From NCBI GenBank assembly GCA_963693365.1, contig CAVNZM010000001.1, forward strand, positions 1,240,001 to 1,304,000: a DNA stretch of 64,000 bases, written 5' to 3'. Below the pieces are notes generated by a model. It searched no databases. It was given only the letters and a program-made list of their open reading frames with translations, and had not been told where the DNA came from. This document shows, piece after piece, positions 32,696 through 42,619 of the stretch. Made by a program: the position numbers and the translations under genes. Origin of the DNA: Amoebidium appalachense (lineage: Eukaryota > Ichthyosporea). The stretch's first letter is position 1. Every line of letters begins with the position of its first letter.

Positions 32696-33738
32696 ATCAT
32701 TCCACTAACTGGTACTAACTGGGTCGGGGGCAGGGGATTCGGAAACGCGGGCAGGCAGCACGGTAGGCTGGCTAGAAACGTGGATGGGAACGGCCGGACC
32801 TGGCAGCACATGTCTTGCTGGCCGGGGTCGGGTGGTAATGGGGGGGAAACAGCTGCAGGGGTAGCTGTTGCCCGTGCAGAGCTGGTGGGAGCTGGGATCT
32901 CGACGAGGTTGGCCACGTGATGGGGGGAAACTGCTGCCGGAATGCAGGGCAGAGCAATGGAATGTGAGGGGGCCATTGACAGTGACGGCACGGTAAGGGG
33001 AGACATGGCCGAAAACAGGGTTGGAAATCCTGGAAGGAAGCAGGTTGGACACGGTAAACGGTTCTGGAGGGACTCAGGGTCGGGACTCCTAGGGAGGAGG
33101 GAAGCACAAAGGGCTTGGACGGGGTGGAACACGGTAGACTGGAAAGAAGTACCGAATTTGGATACTTCAGATGGACTTGATGGATGAAGGTCAAGTCGGA
33201 TCGAGACGGGGTGTCAAATTATCGTCGATTGGAACGCAGACGGGGTGTGAAATTATATTCGAATGCGGGTCGACGGGGTTCGAAATCGGATGGAATGGGA
33301 TTTCGATGCAGGATCCTCAGGCCTGGGTAGACAGGGCGGCGCGGTTGAGACCACGTCGGTGAAGTGTCAAGGAACTTGGAGCGCGATTGCAGAACCAAGG
33401 GTGGAGGACGGTTTGGCGTGACGGAGAGAAACCAGGACGGAGCTGGAAGGAGTGCAAGCTGGAATTTGAACTTGCGAGGATGTCACGGGTGTCAAGGCGT
33501 GACAAAAGCTCTTGTCAAGATGAGTCAGATCTTGTCAAGAGGAGTCACGTGGGACCGGTTACGGACGGACGCCGGGGATGGATACATCGATTCAGTCGCA
33601 CACATCGATTCAGTCGCACACATCGATTCAGTCGCACACATCGATTCAAATGTCGCTCTTTATTATCTGCTAATAAATAGTATCCTTCGCGCATCCACCC
33701 CTAAACCAGGCCATCCGTGGCCCTAAGGGCCGGGGAAC
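32696..33738 (-). other. foreign middle segment of B, non-coding
   Basis: No gag-pol similarity and no convincing ORF; the longest minus frame (33132-32620) is Pro/Ser/Leu-rich low complexity. It includes an 18-bp tandem repeat (33584-33637, three units of CATCGATTCAGTCGCACA plus a partial) and a near-duplicate TCTTGTCAAGA pair at about 33510-33545. Its origin is unknown; it could be captured host sequence. Confidence 0.5.
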
Positions 33739-33753
33739 ACCCCCATCCATGTC

Positions 33754-34938
33754 ATGGCACATGCCTATAATCGTTTCAGAACCTCTTTCAAAGTTCCATC
33801 TACACCCATCACACATGTGCGACCATTAAAACGTCCAGCAGATACACCTACCACAGATGCACAACCAGAAAAACATCGCCTTAGACTAAGCGCAACACCT
33901 ATTTACAATACACTACCCATTCAGAATAACACCACACCACTCCGTAGAAACACAATAACAACCATGCCGAAACTTTCGGTTGATACAGTACTGGCAGAAC
34001 TTGCCCTCGTTAAGAAACAGCTAAATGAGCTGTTACCACTCAAGAACATGATAGAAAAACTCCAAACAGAAAATACCCAACTCAAGCTCACCATTGATTC
34101 ACTCACAGCCCAACTAAACATTAGTGGATCGCAAAACCCCAAAACTCATGAGCAAACATCTCGCGACGGAGACATTTCCACCCCAACACAAAACAACACA
34201 GGACCGGAAGCACAGCTCCCGGCAGAGTTCCTAGAATATGCAAACTCTCGTAAAACACCCGAGCTCCGCCAAATTGCCAAGGAAACATATGCCAGCATTC
34301 TTGCAGGCAACGAGTACCGCCGCAACTCCCCTCCCAAACCGCCGGCTAAGGGGAACACCCAAGCAAACGGTAACATCAACATCCCACCCAAATACGAGAG
34401 GGTGTATTTCAAAGTCAAGCACGGCAGACGCCCACACAGGGCCATGTGGTCCATCTTCAAGGCTCTCGGCTTCCGGTGCTCTCGCATCCTTTGTCTGTCC
34501 TTCATTGGATACGATGTGCTGGAAGTAGCAGTACGGGGCGACTATAACCGTGCGTTCATCCGTGACGCGACAAAGGGGTGTGGAAGCTTCTTCACCCACC
34601 TCCCAAGCTACGACCCATGCGCGCCGGAAAACATTCAGAAAGCAGACAAAGAACGTAAAGTGTCTGCTAAGAATGCGTGCGCCACACGTTGTCGTGTACG
34701 CATCAGCAAGGCAAAAGAGTTCCTCGCAAAGTTGGAAAACGATGCTACGAGCGTGATAGACACGGACACGAAGGAACCAATGTTTTCTGGTGAGAAACTG
34801 CTCGAGCGCAAACGCCGATGCGAGATGGAAATCGAGCTCTTCTGCGAACTGTTCGCGCTGGCGGAAGGTCGTGCATACGACCCCGTAAGCGACAAGTGGG
34901 AACCAACCCCACAGGTGTCGGACCAAACCGATGCCTAA
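33754..34938 (+). CDS. LINE ORF1 protein
   Basis: 394 codons. Residues about 71-125 form a coiled coil: leucine heptads in VLAELALVKKQLNELLPL and MIEKLQTENTQLKLTIDSL, as in ORF1 proteins that trimerise and coat LINE RNA. The middle is basic (RVYFKVKHGRRPHRAMW). No zinc knuckle is seen. A second ATG with good context (ACCATGCC, at 33964) starts just before the coiled coil and could be an alternative start. The stop overlaps the ORF2 start. Confidence 0.8.
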   Translation: MAHAYNRFRTSFKVPSTPITHVRPLKRPADTPTTDAQPEKHRLRLSATPIYNTLPIQNNTTPLRRNTITTMPKLSVDTVLAELALVKKQLNELLPLKNMIEKLQTENTQLKLTIDSLTAQLNISGSQNPKTHEQTSRDGDISTPTQNNTGPEAQLPAEFLEYANSRKTPELRQIAKETYASILAGNEYRRNSPPKPPAKGNTQANGNINIPPKYERVYFKVKHGRRPHRAMWSIFKALGFRCSRILCLSFIGYDVLEVAVRGDYNRAFIRDATKGCGSFFTHLPSYDPCAPENIQKADKERKVSAKNACATRCRVRISKAKEFLAKLENDATSVIDTDTKEPMFSGEKLLERKRRCEMEIELFCELFALAEGRAYDPVSDKWEPTPQVSDQTDA

Positions 34939-37900
34939 TTTATCCTTCTTCTTCTGGAATGCTCGGACACTGGGCCCCCAAAAGGGCCTCCCCCCCGGGA
35001 CACTCGACGATAAAATCAGCTACATACAACAACAGACAAACAACCACGCGTTTACAGTGATTTGCGAAACACAGTTTAAAAACCACCACAAATTCAACTC
35101 TACATTGGTCGACACATCCACACACCCCGGTTACGCGAAAAACCGAGGCATTATTGTACTTGCCGCACCACACGTGAGAGTGAAGTGCAAACCGGTAGCA
35201 AAAACGGAATTCTCGGTTTCTATAGAGTTTCTTTCTAATGTTTTTACTTTTGTATATTACCCACCATCATCTATGTCGGTTGTCGAATTGACTCACGAGT
35301 TGTCACAGTTACCAATGTCCACTGTTATTTTAGGTGATTTTAACACGCGACTCCACCACACAGACACACTGCAAGTGAGTGTCGGGTACCCATCTAAGCC
35401 CCCGGAGCGTGCTATCCCTTTAGCAAGGTATGTCCAAAGTCACACTTTGCGGTTCCCTCAAATATCCCATGCCCACAACACCGACTGGGGAGTGGCCTTT
35501 TGGCCATCAACCATGTCAAAACTCTCTCTCCCTCCTAACCTCTCTAGGTCATCTGACCACTCTCCTATCCTTTTCCTACCTAAGATCTCCCTTGATCTGC
35601 TCCCCCCTCCCCCTCCCACCTTTCGCCTCCGTCTATCCCAGCTTAAGTCACAGTGGGGTAGAGTTGATGTATGTGTATGCTATGCTACGAAACACCCTAT
35701 ATATATGCGCCTATTAGAATCTGCACAAGCCAGGCCAGATTCACATCTCGTACTAGATACATGCACTAACTTTATTGTTGATGATTTGATAGATCTCGGT
35801 GATTATGCTGGCGGTGGTAGGAAGGAATATCCCGATGCTCTCTTGTTACCAAACACCACTCCCGCTAGACTAGGTGAACCCCTGTCTCAAAAGGAAAGCT
35901 TGCGCCGGCTTGCTAGTATGAATCGATTTGGCCCCCCTGCTCGTATTATTGGTGATACCACTGGAGACCCCCTCATAGACTCTGATAAGTATTTCTCGGA
36001 ACTGTTTAAAGATAGGACCCCCGCTCAGAAACCTATTGTGTGGCCTGTAGACCCATCTATCCCCATAGAATCGATCCTCCCCTTTTTCAGTCCCGATGCC
36101 ATATGGTCTGTGATATCTAGTTATAGCTCTAGTAAGTCTTGTGGACCTGATGGACTCCCTGCTGGGTTTCTTAAAATCCTTGTTCCCTCCTACCCACAAA
36201 AGGAAAGTGATCGTGCTATTAAACCTGATCTTACTATCATGTTAAGCTCTCTCTTTTCTTGGTGTGTTAAATGTGGACATGTCCCGTCATCTTGGTTAGA
36301 TACCTTAGTGATCCCCATAGTTAAGAAGGACTCTGAGGGCCCCATATCATCCTTTCGCCCCATTACACTAACCCAGGTTGTTCGTAGATTCTTTGAAGCT
36401 TGCTTACTTAGGTTATTTGCACATCACCCTAGGTTTCAATCTATTCTTCACATACACCCATGCCAATCCGCTTTTCGTAAAAACAATTCATGTTATGTTC
36501 AAATAATGGCACTGCACGATTCTATGCAAGTTGGTGCACAATATGTTGGCTTTATTGATTGGAAAACTGCTTACGATTCTGTCTCCCCTGGTCTCCTATG
36601 GGAAAAGCTTGCTGCACGGGGTGTACCACACTGCATTGGTGTTCTGTTAGAAGCACTCTTGTCTCAAACCTATGGTAGAGCTGTGGTTAATGGGCATCTT
36701 TCATATGGTTTTGCTCGTACTAGAGGTCTCTTGCAGGGTTCATTGCTTAGCCCCTTTTTGTTTAACCTATTTATAGATGATTTGGCTGTCAAGATTTACG
36801 CCGAAAACGATGACCCTATTAATAACTTTCCGCCTGCACTTCTCTATGCTGATGATCTGTCCCTCCTTGCCCGTACCCCTAGACGCCTGCAAAGATTGTT
36901 CGATGTAGTGTCAGAGTGGTGCAAGGCAAACCTTATGATCCTTAACATAGACAAATGTGGTGTTCTTGTACCTGATATAGCTAACAATTTACACACATTT
37001 ACATTATCATCTAAACCTGTACCTATAGTTCCAGAATACAAATATCTTGGTGTTCCGGTTGATTCTGTTGGTGTTATGTTTCCCCATATGGTCGAAAAGA
37101 GGGTAGAGTTGGCTCGTAAGCGGTTAGCTTTCTTCTCGGCTAATATTTTTAAAGACACACCCCTCCATCCTTCTATTAGACTTACATTTATTCGCACTTT
37201 TGTCTTCCCGGCATGTGAATATGGTTTACCCCTTCTCGCCGCTTGGATCAAGAAAGAGAGAACTAGAGCGCTTAAACCCTTGGCAAATTTCCTTGAAGCA
37301 GAAGTTGCCTCCTTTCTATCTAACAACTGTTGTAAACCTGGGCCTGTAACGCTCTCGATATATGGTATGGTCCCAATAGCTGCTAGAGTATCCTATCTCG
37401 CGCTGAAATTCAATAAGCACATAAGCCGCTTAAAGAAGTATTTGCCCTCCCACCCTCTCTTCTCTATCCGACCTGTCCCCTCCTCACCTCTCCCCTCTTT
37501 CCTCCCCTCTCTCTCCCCTTCTCCCCTGGGCACAAATACAAATAAACCCCGCAATAGTGTGTGTGTGACTTTGGACTGCCACTTACTTATTAAACATGTA
37601 CACAATCACAAGATAATCACGCAATATAACAAATGGAAAAAGATACCACACAACACTAGACCCGATGAAAGCATACACCTTGAAAAACTAAGCCTTATGT
37701 CTCGTTTTATATATACTGACCGCCTCAACCATATTGCCAAATATGGCACTCGCAAGTGTATAACACCTAAATACATATTACCTTCCTGTAGAACTGGTCT
37801 TTCTCTAGCTGATGGTATTATTGATCAATTACCACGCTTTTACTGTACACGTGCTATACAGTGGAGATCTAATAAGTATAAGGTGGCATCATTTGCATGC

Positions 37901-38128
37901 CCAAACAACACACACACACACCAGTTTAACCGGTCATGTATCGCCAAATGTAGTTTGATAGACCACATAATACCGCAACACACACACGTCACATTCACAA
38001 CAGACACCCAGAAAGATAGCCTACCTGTAAATTACAACATCCTTGATTTTATACTAAACACGCGTAACTACGACCTGTTTATTAGATGTATTGATTGGCT
38101 TGAGAAACACATCACTACAAAATTATAG
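34931..38128 (+). CDS. LINE ORF2: AP endonuclease and reverse transcriptase
   Basis: 1065 codons, intact. Endonuclease in the first about 220: FFWNARTLGP, TVICETQFKN (Glu), VYYPPSS, VILGDFNTRLHHTD and SSDHSPILF (Ser-Asp-His). RT about 400-760: SSKSCGPDGLPAGFLK, FRPITLTQVVRRFFEA, VGFIDWKTAYDSVSPG, RGLLQGSLLSPFLFNLFIDD and the catalytic ALLYADDLSLLA, then YKYLGVPVD. It nicks target DNA and primes reverse transcription there. ATG lies inside ATGCCTAA, which also ends ORF1, suggesting termination-reinitiation. No RNase H is seen. Confidence 0.95.
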   Translation: MPNLSFFFWNARTLGPQKGLPPGTLDDKISYIQQQTNNHAFTVICETQFKNHHKFNSTLVDTSTHPGYAKNRGIIVLAAPHVRVKCKPVAKTEFSVSIEFLSNVFTFVYYPPSSMSVVELTHELSQLPMSTVILGDFNTRLHHTDTLQVSVGYPSKPPERAIPLARYVQSHTLRFPQISHAHNTDWGVAFWPSTMSKLSLPPNLSRSSDHSPILFLPKISLDLLPPPPPTFRLRLSQLKSQWGRVDVCVCYATKHPIYMRLLESAQARPDSHLVLDTCTNFIVDDLIDLGDYAGGGRKEYPDALLLPNTTPARLGEPLSQKESLRRLASMNRFGPPARIIGDTTGDPLIDSDKYFSELFKDRTPAQKPIVWPVDPSIPIESILPFFSPDAIWSVISSYSSSKSCGPDGLPAGFLKILVPSYPQKESDRAIKPDLTIMLSSLFSWCVKCGHVPSSWLDTLVIPIVKKDSEGPISSFRPITLTQVVRRFFEACLLRLFAHHPRFQSILHIHPCQSAFRKNNSCYVQIMALHDSMQVGAQYVGFIDWKTAYDSVSPGLLWEKLAARGVPHCIGVLLEALLSQTYGRAVVNGHLSYGFARTRGLLQGSLLSPFLFNLFIDDLAVKIYAENDDPINNFPPALLYADDLSLLARTPRRLQRLFDVVSEWCKANLMILNIDKCGVLVPDIANNLHTFTLSSKPVPIVPEYKYLGVPVDSVGVMFPHMVEKRVELARKRLAFFSANIFKDTPLHPSIRLTFIRTFVFPACEYGLPLLAAWIKKERTRALKPLANFLEAEVASFLSNNCCKPGPVTLSIYGMVPIAARVSYLALKFNKHISRLKKYLPSHPLFSIRPVPSSPLPSFLPSLSPSPLGTNTNKPRNSVCVTLDCHLLIKHVHNHKIITQYNKWKKIPHNTRPDESIHLEKLSLMSRFIYTDRLNHIAKYGTRKCITPKYILPSCRTGLSLADGIIDQLPRFYCTRAIQWRSNKYKVASFACPNNTHTHQFNRSCIAKCSLIDHIIPQHTHVTFTTDTQKDSLPVNYNILDFILNTRNYDLFIRCIDWLEKHITTKL

Positions 38129-38148
38129 CGCACGCGCACACACACACA

Positions 38149-38203
<55 letters not shown>

Positions 38204-38235
38204 CCAGCTGATACCGAGTGTCCCGAGGGGAGCCC

Positions 38236-38277
<42 letters not shown>
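38129..38277 (+). repeat. LINE 3' end: (CA)n, short unique segment, A-run
   Basis: (CA)n begins right after the ORF2 stop (about 38136-38202), followed by about 37 bases ending GAGCCCCTTT and 38 A. The A-run marks the reverse-transcription start. Confidence 0.9.
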
Positions 38278-38278
<1 letters not shown>

Positions 38279-38586
38279 GGGGAACCCCAACTAATTGATT
38301 TCTCCTTGTAGTCTTTATGGTGTCTCGTAGAGAAAGTAAACCCTGATATATAGTCACCACCCGACATCTATGTACGTGATCATGATATACCGCTGAGGGG
38401 ATATTCCGAGCAAACCCCCCCCCCCCCATACCTGAGACTGGTTCTCTTTGCCTCGAGTAAACAGCGTAAACCCCGGATGGATGTACACAGCCTCAGCACC
38501 AAGATGCATGAGGAGCTGACCACAGCTATGATGTGTACCAGGAATTTAACGATCGCTAGGTCTAGGTGTGTGTAGGGAGCGTGCAT
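38278..38586 (-). other. 5' internal segment of B
   Basis: Non-coding. Its part nearest the PBS (about 38540-38586) matches the family A leader; the rest (38286-38540) is unrelated to family A and contains a 14-base C-run. Confidence 0.6.
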
Positions 38587-38598
38587 CTGGGCCCATAA
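38587..38598 (-). promoter_or_regulatory. original primer-binding site of B
   Basis: On the minus strand TTATGGGCCCAG, directly before GATGCACGCTCCC as in the family leader. It is complementary to the 3' end of the initiator tRNA-Met 5' half (anticodon loop), the primer type known for Drosophila copia. Confidence 0.7.
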
Positions 38599-38628
38599 GC
38601 GCAGTGGAAGCGTGCTGGGCCCATAACC
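38599..38628 (+). other. 30-nt copy of the initiator tRNA-Met 5' half at the PBS/LTR junction
   Basis: Reads GCGCAGTGG, AAGCGTGCT, GGGCCCATAACC, which I recall as nucleotides 10-39 of eukaryotic initiator tRNA-Met (end of acceptor side, D arm, anticodon stem and loop). It touches the LTR terminus at 38629 exactly where minus-strand cDNA starts. Only about 14 of these bases are needed as PBS; the rest is extra, and a second PBS core follows at 38587-38598. It looks like primer sequence copied into the element. It is not a tRNA gene: the 3' half is absent. Confidence 0.8.
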
Positions 38629-39560
38629 TGTTAAATTAAATAAGTATTTGGGATGTAAGCAGAGACACAGTGGTGCAGTGTGAAAACACCACAGACACAC
38701 ACAACAACATAACACGGAACGATCGGAGCAGTGTACACAACAGACATCAATGTTTAGACACGACTGAACTCAATTTATTTTGATCGCTAATAAATACCTG
38801 AAATTCCCTTAAGTTAAATCCATACATGATTTCCGACCAGTCGGAAATCAGATCTATGTCTAAAATAACCACACAATTAACTGATTATTTCCCGGATAGA
38901 TCCGGAGGCACAGGAACGCACACCATAGGTCACAGCTATAAGAAAGAAAAGAGGTGAAGAGTAACGAGGAAAGAGGTGATGTTTCTAACCTATCATCGGC
39001 TACAAAGACTCAGACATTTTCTGACTAAGTCCACTGATTGGATATAGTACGGCAACACACAAAACAAAAGTGTTTGACTAAGCTATGAATCATACCTGAC
39101 AAGCTAAAGTGTAGCCTAAGTGTTTTTCTACCAATCAAAACATAACGAGTAATATAAATCTACTCAACGTATATTAGTGAGAGAGAAATATAATTATGTG
39201 AAAGGAAACAAGAGAAGAAAGAAAGAGAAAAGAAAGAAGAAGAAAGAGGAAAAAGAAAAGAAAGCAGGACAGAAAACACGAACAGCAAAACACAGTTATA
39301 ACCGAAGATATTCATGTACACATAACATGTACACGTTTCTCCCTTACTGGGTAGACTCGTGTACCTATAATCAGTTGCTGTAATCGATATCTAAACACAC
39401 GAATATAGCCGACACAACACGATTACAAGTACTCAAATACACTGGAGATCGATCTCATAATTTACGTACAAGGAGCACATCTCTTTCACTAAGTGAATGA
39501 ATGAAAACATAACACGAACTGAGAAGATCTTACAATATGTAAATACCACGTATTATAACA
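38629..39560 (-). repeat. 5' LTR of B
   Basis: 932 bp, TG...CA, few differences from the 3' LTR (for example AACCACACAATT vs AACCAATCACAATT). Palindrome at 38829-38850. Confidence 0.9.
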
Positions 39561-39890
39561 CAAGCTGCTGCCGAATACATCAAGGGTGATTTGAACGATG
39601 CCTCCACTCCGTCATTCCTCTTCGACCGACTCACCGGCCGTCATCTCGTCAACCTCCGTCTACACAACGGTCTGTATTACTTCAAGGACTACACCATTCA
39701 ACCACCCACTCGTCCTGTGGCTCTGGCTGCCACTACCAGTGTTAACCCATCCATCTGGCACCATCGTCTGGGGCACCGTGCTATGACCAGCATCAAGGAC
39801 ATGGTGAAACACGACCTTGTTATTGGTCTCCCCTCCTCTGTCCTCGACTGTGATGTTCCTGAATGTCATGGCTGCATTATGGGTAAAACA
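39561..39890 (+). pseudogene. copia integrase N-terminus (A3)
   Basis: Resumes after B with AAEYIKGDLNDASTPSFLF, then WHHRLGHRAMTS and VPECHGCIMGK. A single C is missing in the K-T-T-K codons (AAAACACCAAGG against AAAACCACCAAGG in A2), shifting the frame at about 39887. Confidence 0.9.
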
Positions 39891-42619
39891 CCAAGGCTCC
39901 GTTCAAAGGTGACCGTCCTCACTCCAACATCCCCGGTCATGAATGGCATTGGGATTTTTTTGAGCCTACCACAACATCGTACGGAGGTTCCAAGGTTGCT
40001 CTCGTCACTGTCTGCCGTGCCTCTGGACTCGTCAAGATCTACCCGATGGCCGATCGTACCACCACCCTGGACATTCTCACAGCTCACACCAACCTCGTTG
40101 CCACCCATGCCCCCTCCAAAGTTGGTGTCTACCACTTCGACTCCGGCTCTGAGTTCACCTCCAAGGCTACCCGTGCTTTTTGCCTCTCCCAGGGCATCAA
40201 GGCCAGCTATGGTCCGGTGGACTGCCCTCAACTGAACGGCTATGTTGAACGTCGTATGAGGTTCCTCCAAGAGATTGTCCGTTGCCTCCTCCATCAAGTC
40301 CAAGATCAGTCTCTGTCCCCCAAACTGTGGGCTGAGGCTCTCCAACATGCCGCCTACATCATCAACGTCACCCCGTCCACGACTGCCAATGGTCGTACAC
40401 CATTCGAAATTTTCTACGGTGTCAAGCCCGACATCTCCGAGCTCAAAGTGTTCGGTTGCCCTGCCTACACTCACGTGCCAGCCTCTAAACGGACCAAGCT
40501 GGCCCCCACCGTCAAACTCGGCATGTATATCGGCTATGATCTTCAATCACACTGCCACCGGATCTTCAATCCCACCACCCATCGTGTCGGCCTCTTCCGT
40601 GATGTGATTTTCGACGAATCAGCTTATCTCCCGTCCGACATTCCATCAACACTTCCGACCCCCGACACCACTGCTACCTCGACCACCCCACCCCCCACAG
40701 TTGACATTGAAGATGATGTTTGTCTGGTGTACTCTGGCCCCCCTCCTGCCATCGTCGTTCCCCCGACACCCCCCCCCCCACCGGCCCCCCCTGCCCCCGT
40801 GCCCGTCCAGCCTGCCGACCCTCATCCTGCCCCTGGCAACGTCACACCCATCCGACCCGGCTCCCCCGACAACTTCCACTCGGCCCCGTCCAGCCCGGAG
40901 GTTGCCCCCCCTGCAATTCTGAACTTCCAAGTTCCCCCCCCCCCGTCTCCACCTCCCCCGGTTCCTGCACCCCGTCGTTCTGCCCGTCTACAGGGCAAGG
41001 TTGGATTTCAAGCCACCACCACCCTCCCAGTCCCCCCCGGTCCCCCCATCAACATCGACCAACTACCCAAACTTGTCCGTCAACTGTGTTCCGGACCCAA
41101 TGGTGACCAGGTCAAGTCAGCCCTCACTGCTGAGTATCAAGCCTTCGTCGACAAAGACATCTTTGAACTTGTTGACCCTCCCCCTGGTGCTAACATCGTC
41201 GGCTTCAAGTGGATTGTCTCCGAGAAAACTCTCAACTCGGCTGGTGACACCAAGATCAAGGCACGTGGTGTTGCTCAAGGCTTCAGTCAGCAATACGGTG
41301 TTGACTATGAGTTGATTGAGAGCCCTGTCATCCGTCCGGCTGCTCTCCGTGCTATCCTAGCTCTGGCCGTTGTTGAAGGTCATGACATCCATCAACTCGA
41401 CGTGTCTACGGCCTTTCTCAACAGCCCCCTCACCGAGACCATCTACATGAAACAACCCCCGGGATTCATCACCATGGCCACACTTGGCAAGGTCTGGAGC
41501 CTCAAGAAAGCCCTGTACGGCCTCAAGCAAGCCTCCAAGGCTTGGTACGACTTCCTCGACGGCATTCTTCTTGCCCATGGCCTGACCCGTACTAAGACCG
41601 ATCCGTGCATCTACCTCCGGTTCTTCCCCAACAACGATGTGGTTCGGGCTGGTAACTACGTCGACGACTCCACCATCACCAACACCCGGGGTTCTACTGG
41701 TGCCAGTGACATGGCTGCCCACATCAGCAAGATCGCCAGCTGTCGTATGAGTCCATTTGACCGTATGCTCGGTGTTGATTTTAATCACTCTGATCCCCAT
41801 CACCTCCACATGCACCAGAGGTCTTACATCATGGATTTCATCCACGACTTCAACCTCACCGATGCCAAGTCCAAGTCTACCCCCATCCCTGCAGGCACCA
41901 CCGTCTCCCTGGCTGACTGCCCCCCCCAACCGTTCACCGTGCCCTACCGTGAGTTACTCGGCCGTCTCCTCTGGGTGGCACGGTGCACCCGTCCCGACAT
42001 TGCCTATGCCATCGGCTTCCTCGGTCGGTTCAGCACCAACCCCGGCAAGACTCACTGGGACCTTCTCCGTCGTGTGGCCCGGTACCTGCTCGGCACCATT
42101 GACCTTGGCATTGACTACAAGTACTCGGCCACCCAGTCCCCCATACTCGAATGCTACACGGATGCTGACTTTGCTGGTTGTGCCGACAGCAAGAAGTCTA
42201 CCACCGGCTACATTATCGAGTTTGCTGGTATGCCCATCATCTGGTACTCCAAGCTCCAGCCCATCACGGCCACCAGCACCACTGAAGCTGAGCTGATTGC
42301 TCTCAATGCTGGCACCCAAGAAGTTGCTTGGGTCCGTGACCTCTTCAAGGAAGTCGGCTGTCCCATGCTTGCTCCGACTCCGGTGTACTGTGACAACCAG
42401 TCGACCATTGCCATCGTCAACTCCACCGGCATCAAGCACCGTACCAAACACATTGCCGTCCGGTATCACAACACCAAGGACTACATTGCAAGTGGGGACG
42501 TGGTTGTCCACTACGTTGCGTCAGCCCACAACTTAGCTGACATCCTCACCAAACCCCTCCCCGGCCCGAGTCATGTCCACCATCGTGCTCGACTTTGTTT
42601 GCCGGATATTGTGGATTGA
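39891..42619 (+). CDS. pol: copia integrase core, RT and RNase H (A3)
   Basis: One long open frame, about 900 codons after the frameshift. Integrase core: DFFEPTTTSYGG, HFDSGSEFTS, NGYVERRMRF. Pro-rich linker (PPAPPAPVPVQPADPHPAPG), then RT with FKWIVSEKTLN, HQLDVSTAFLNSPL, LKKALYGLKQASKAW, catalytic NYVDDSTI; RNase H with CYTDADFAG, TSTTEAELIAL, YCDNQST; and C-terminal HNLADILTKPLPG. This copy joins integrase and RT in one frame, which supports reading the A2 break there as an indel. Confidence 0.95.

Larger units (their letters stand above)
33739..38277 (+). mobile_element. APE-type LINE, full length, inserted in B
   Basis: Plus-strand non-LTR retrotransposon of about 4.54 kb: 15-base leader, ORF1, overlapping ORF2 with endonuclease and RT, (CA)n, short 3' end and a 38-base A-run. 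CGGGGAAC occurs just before (33731-33738) and just after (38278-38285), a plausible 8-bp target duplication. Both ORFs are open, so the copy could be active. The 5' limit rests on that duplication. Confidence 0.85.
31369..39560 (-). mobile_element. B: non-autonomous copia derivative containing a LINE
   Basis: Minus orientation. LTRs 31369-32302 (934 bp) and 38629-39560 (932 bp) with few differences, TSD CAAGC (31364-31368, 39561-39565). Without the LINE the internal part is about 1.8 kb and has no gag-pol. The first about 45 bases after the PBS (GCACGCTCCCTACACACAC) and the last about 390 (32303-32695, with C-tract and AGTGGGGA motifs) match family A; the middle does not. It therefore looks like a family A derivative whose coding region was replaced, mobilised by A proteins. 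Confidence 0.85.

Noticed and set aside
32620-33132. 170-codon Pro/Ser-rich minus frame in B as a gag-like protein
   Set aside because: Low complexity, no zinc knuckle or capsid similarity, and it runs into the shared 3' UTR.
33584-33655. A CRISPR-like array
   Set aside because: The 18-bp units are direct tandem repeats without spacers, in a eukaryotic retroelement.
34231-34926. Minus-strand frame of about 230 codons opposite LINE ORF1
   Set aside because: ORF1 on the plus strand has the coiled coil and leads directly into ORF2; the antisense frame has no motif.
38599-38628. A tRNA gene
   Set aside because: Only the 5' half of initiator tRNA-Met is present; the anticodon 3' stem, variable loop, T arm and acceptor 3' strand are missing, and it abuts the LTR exactly.
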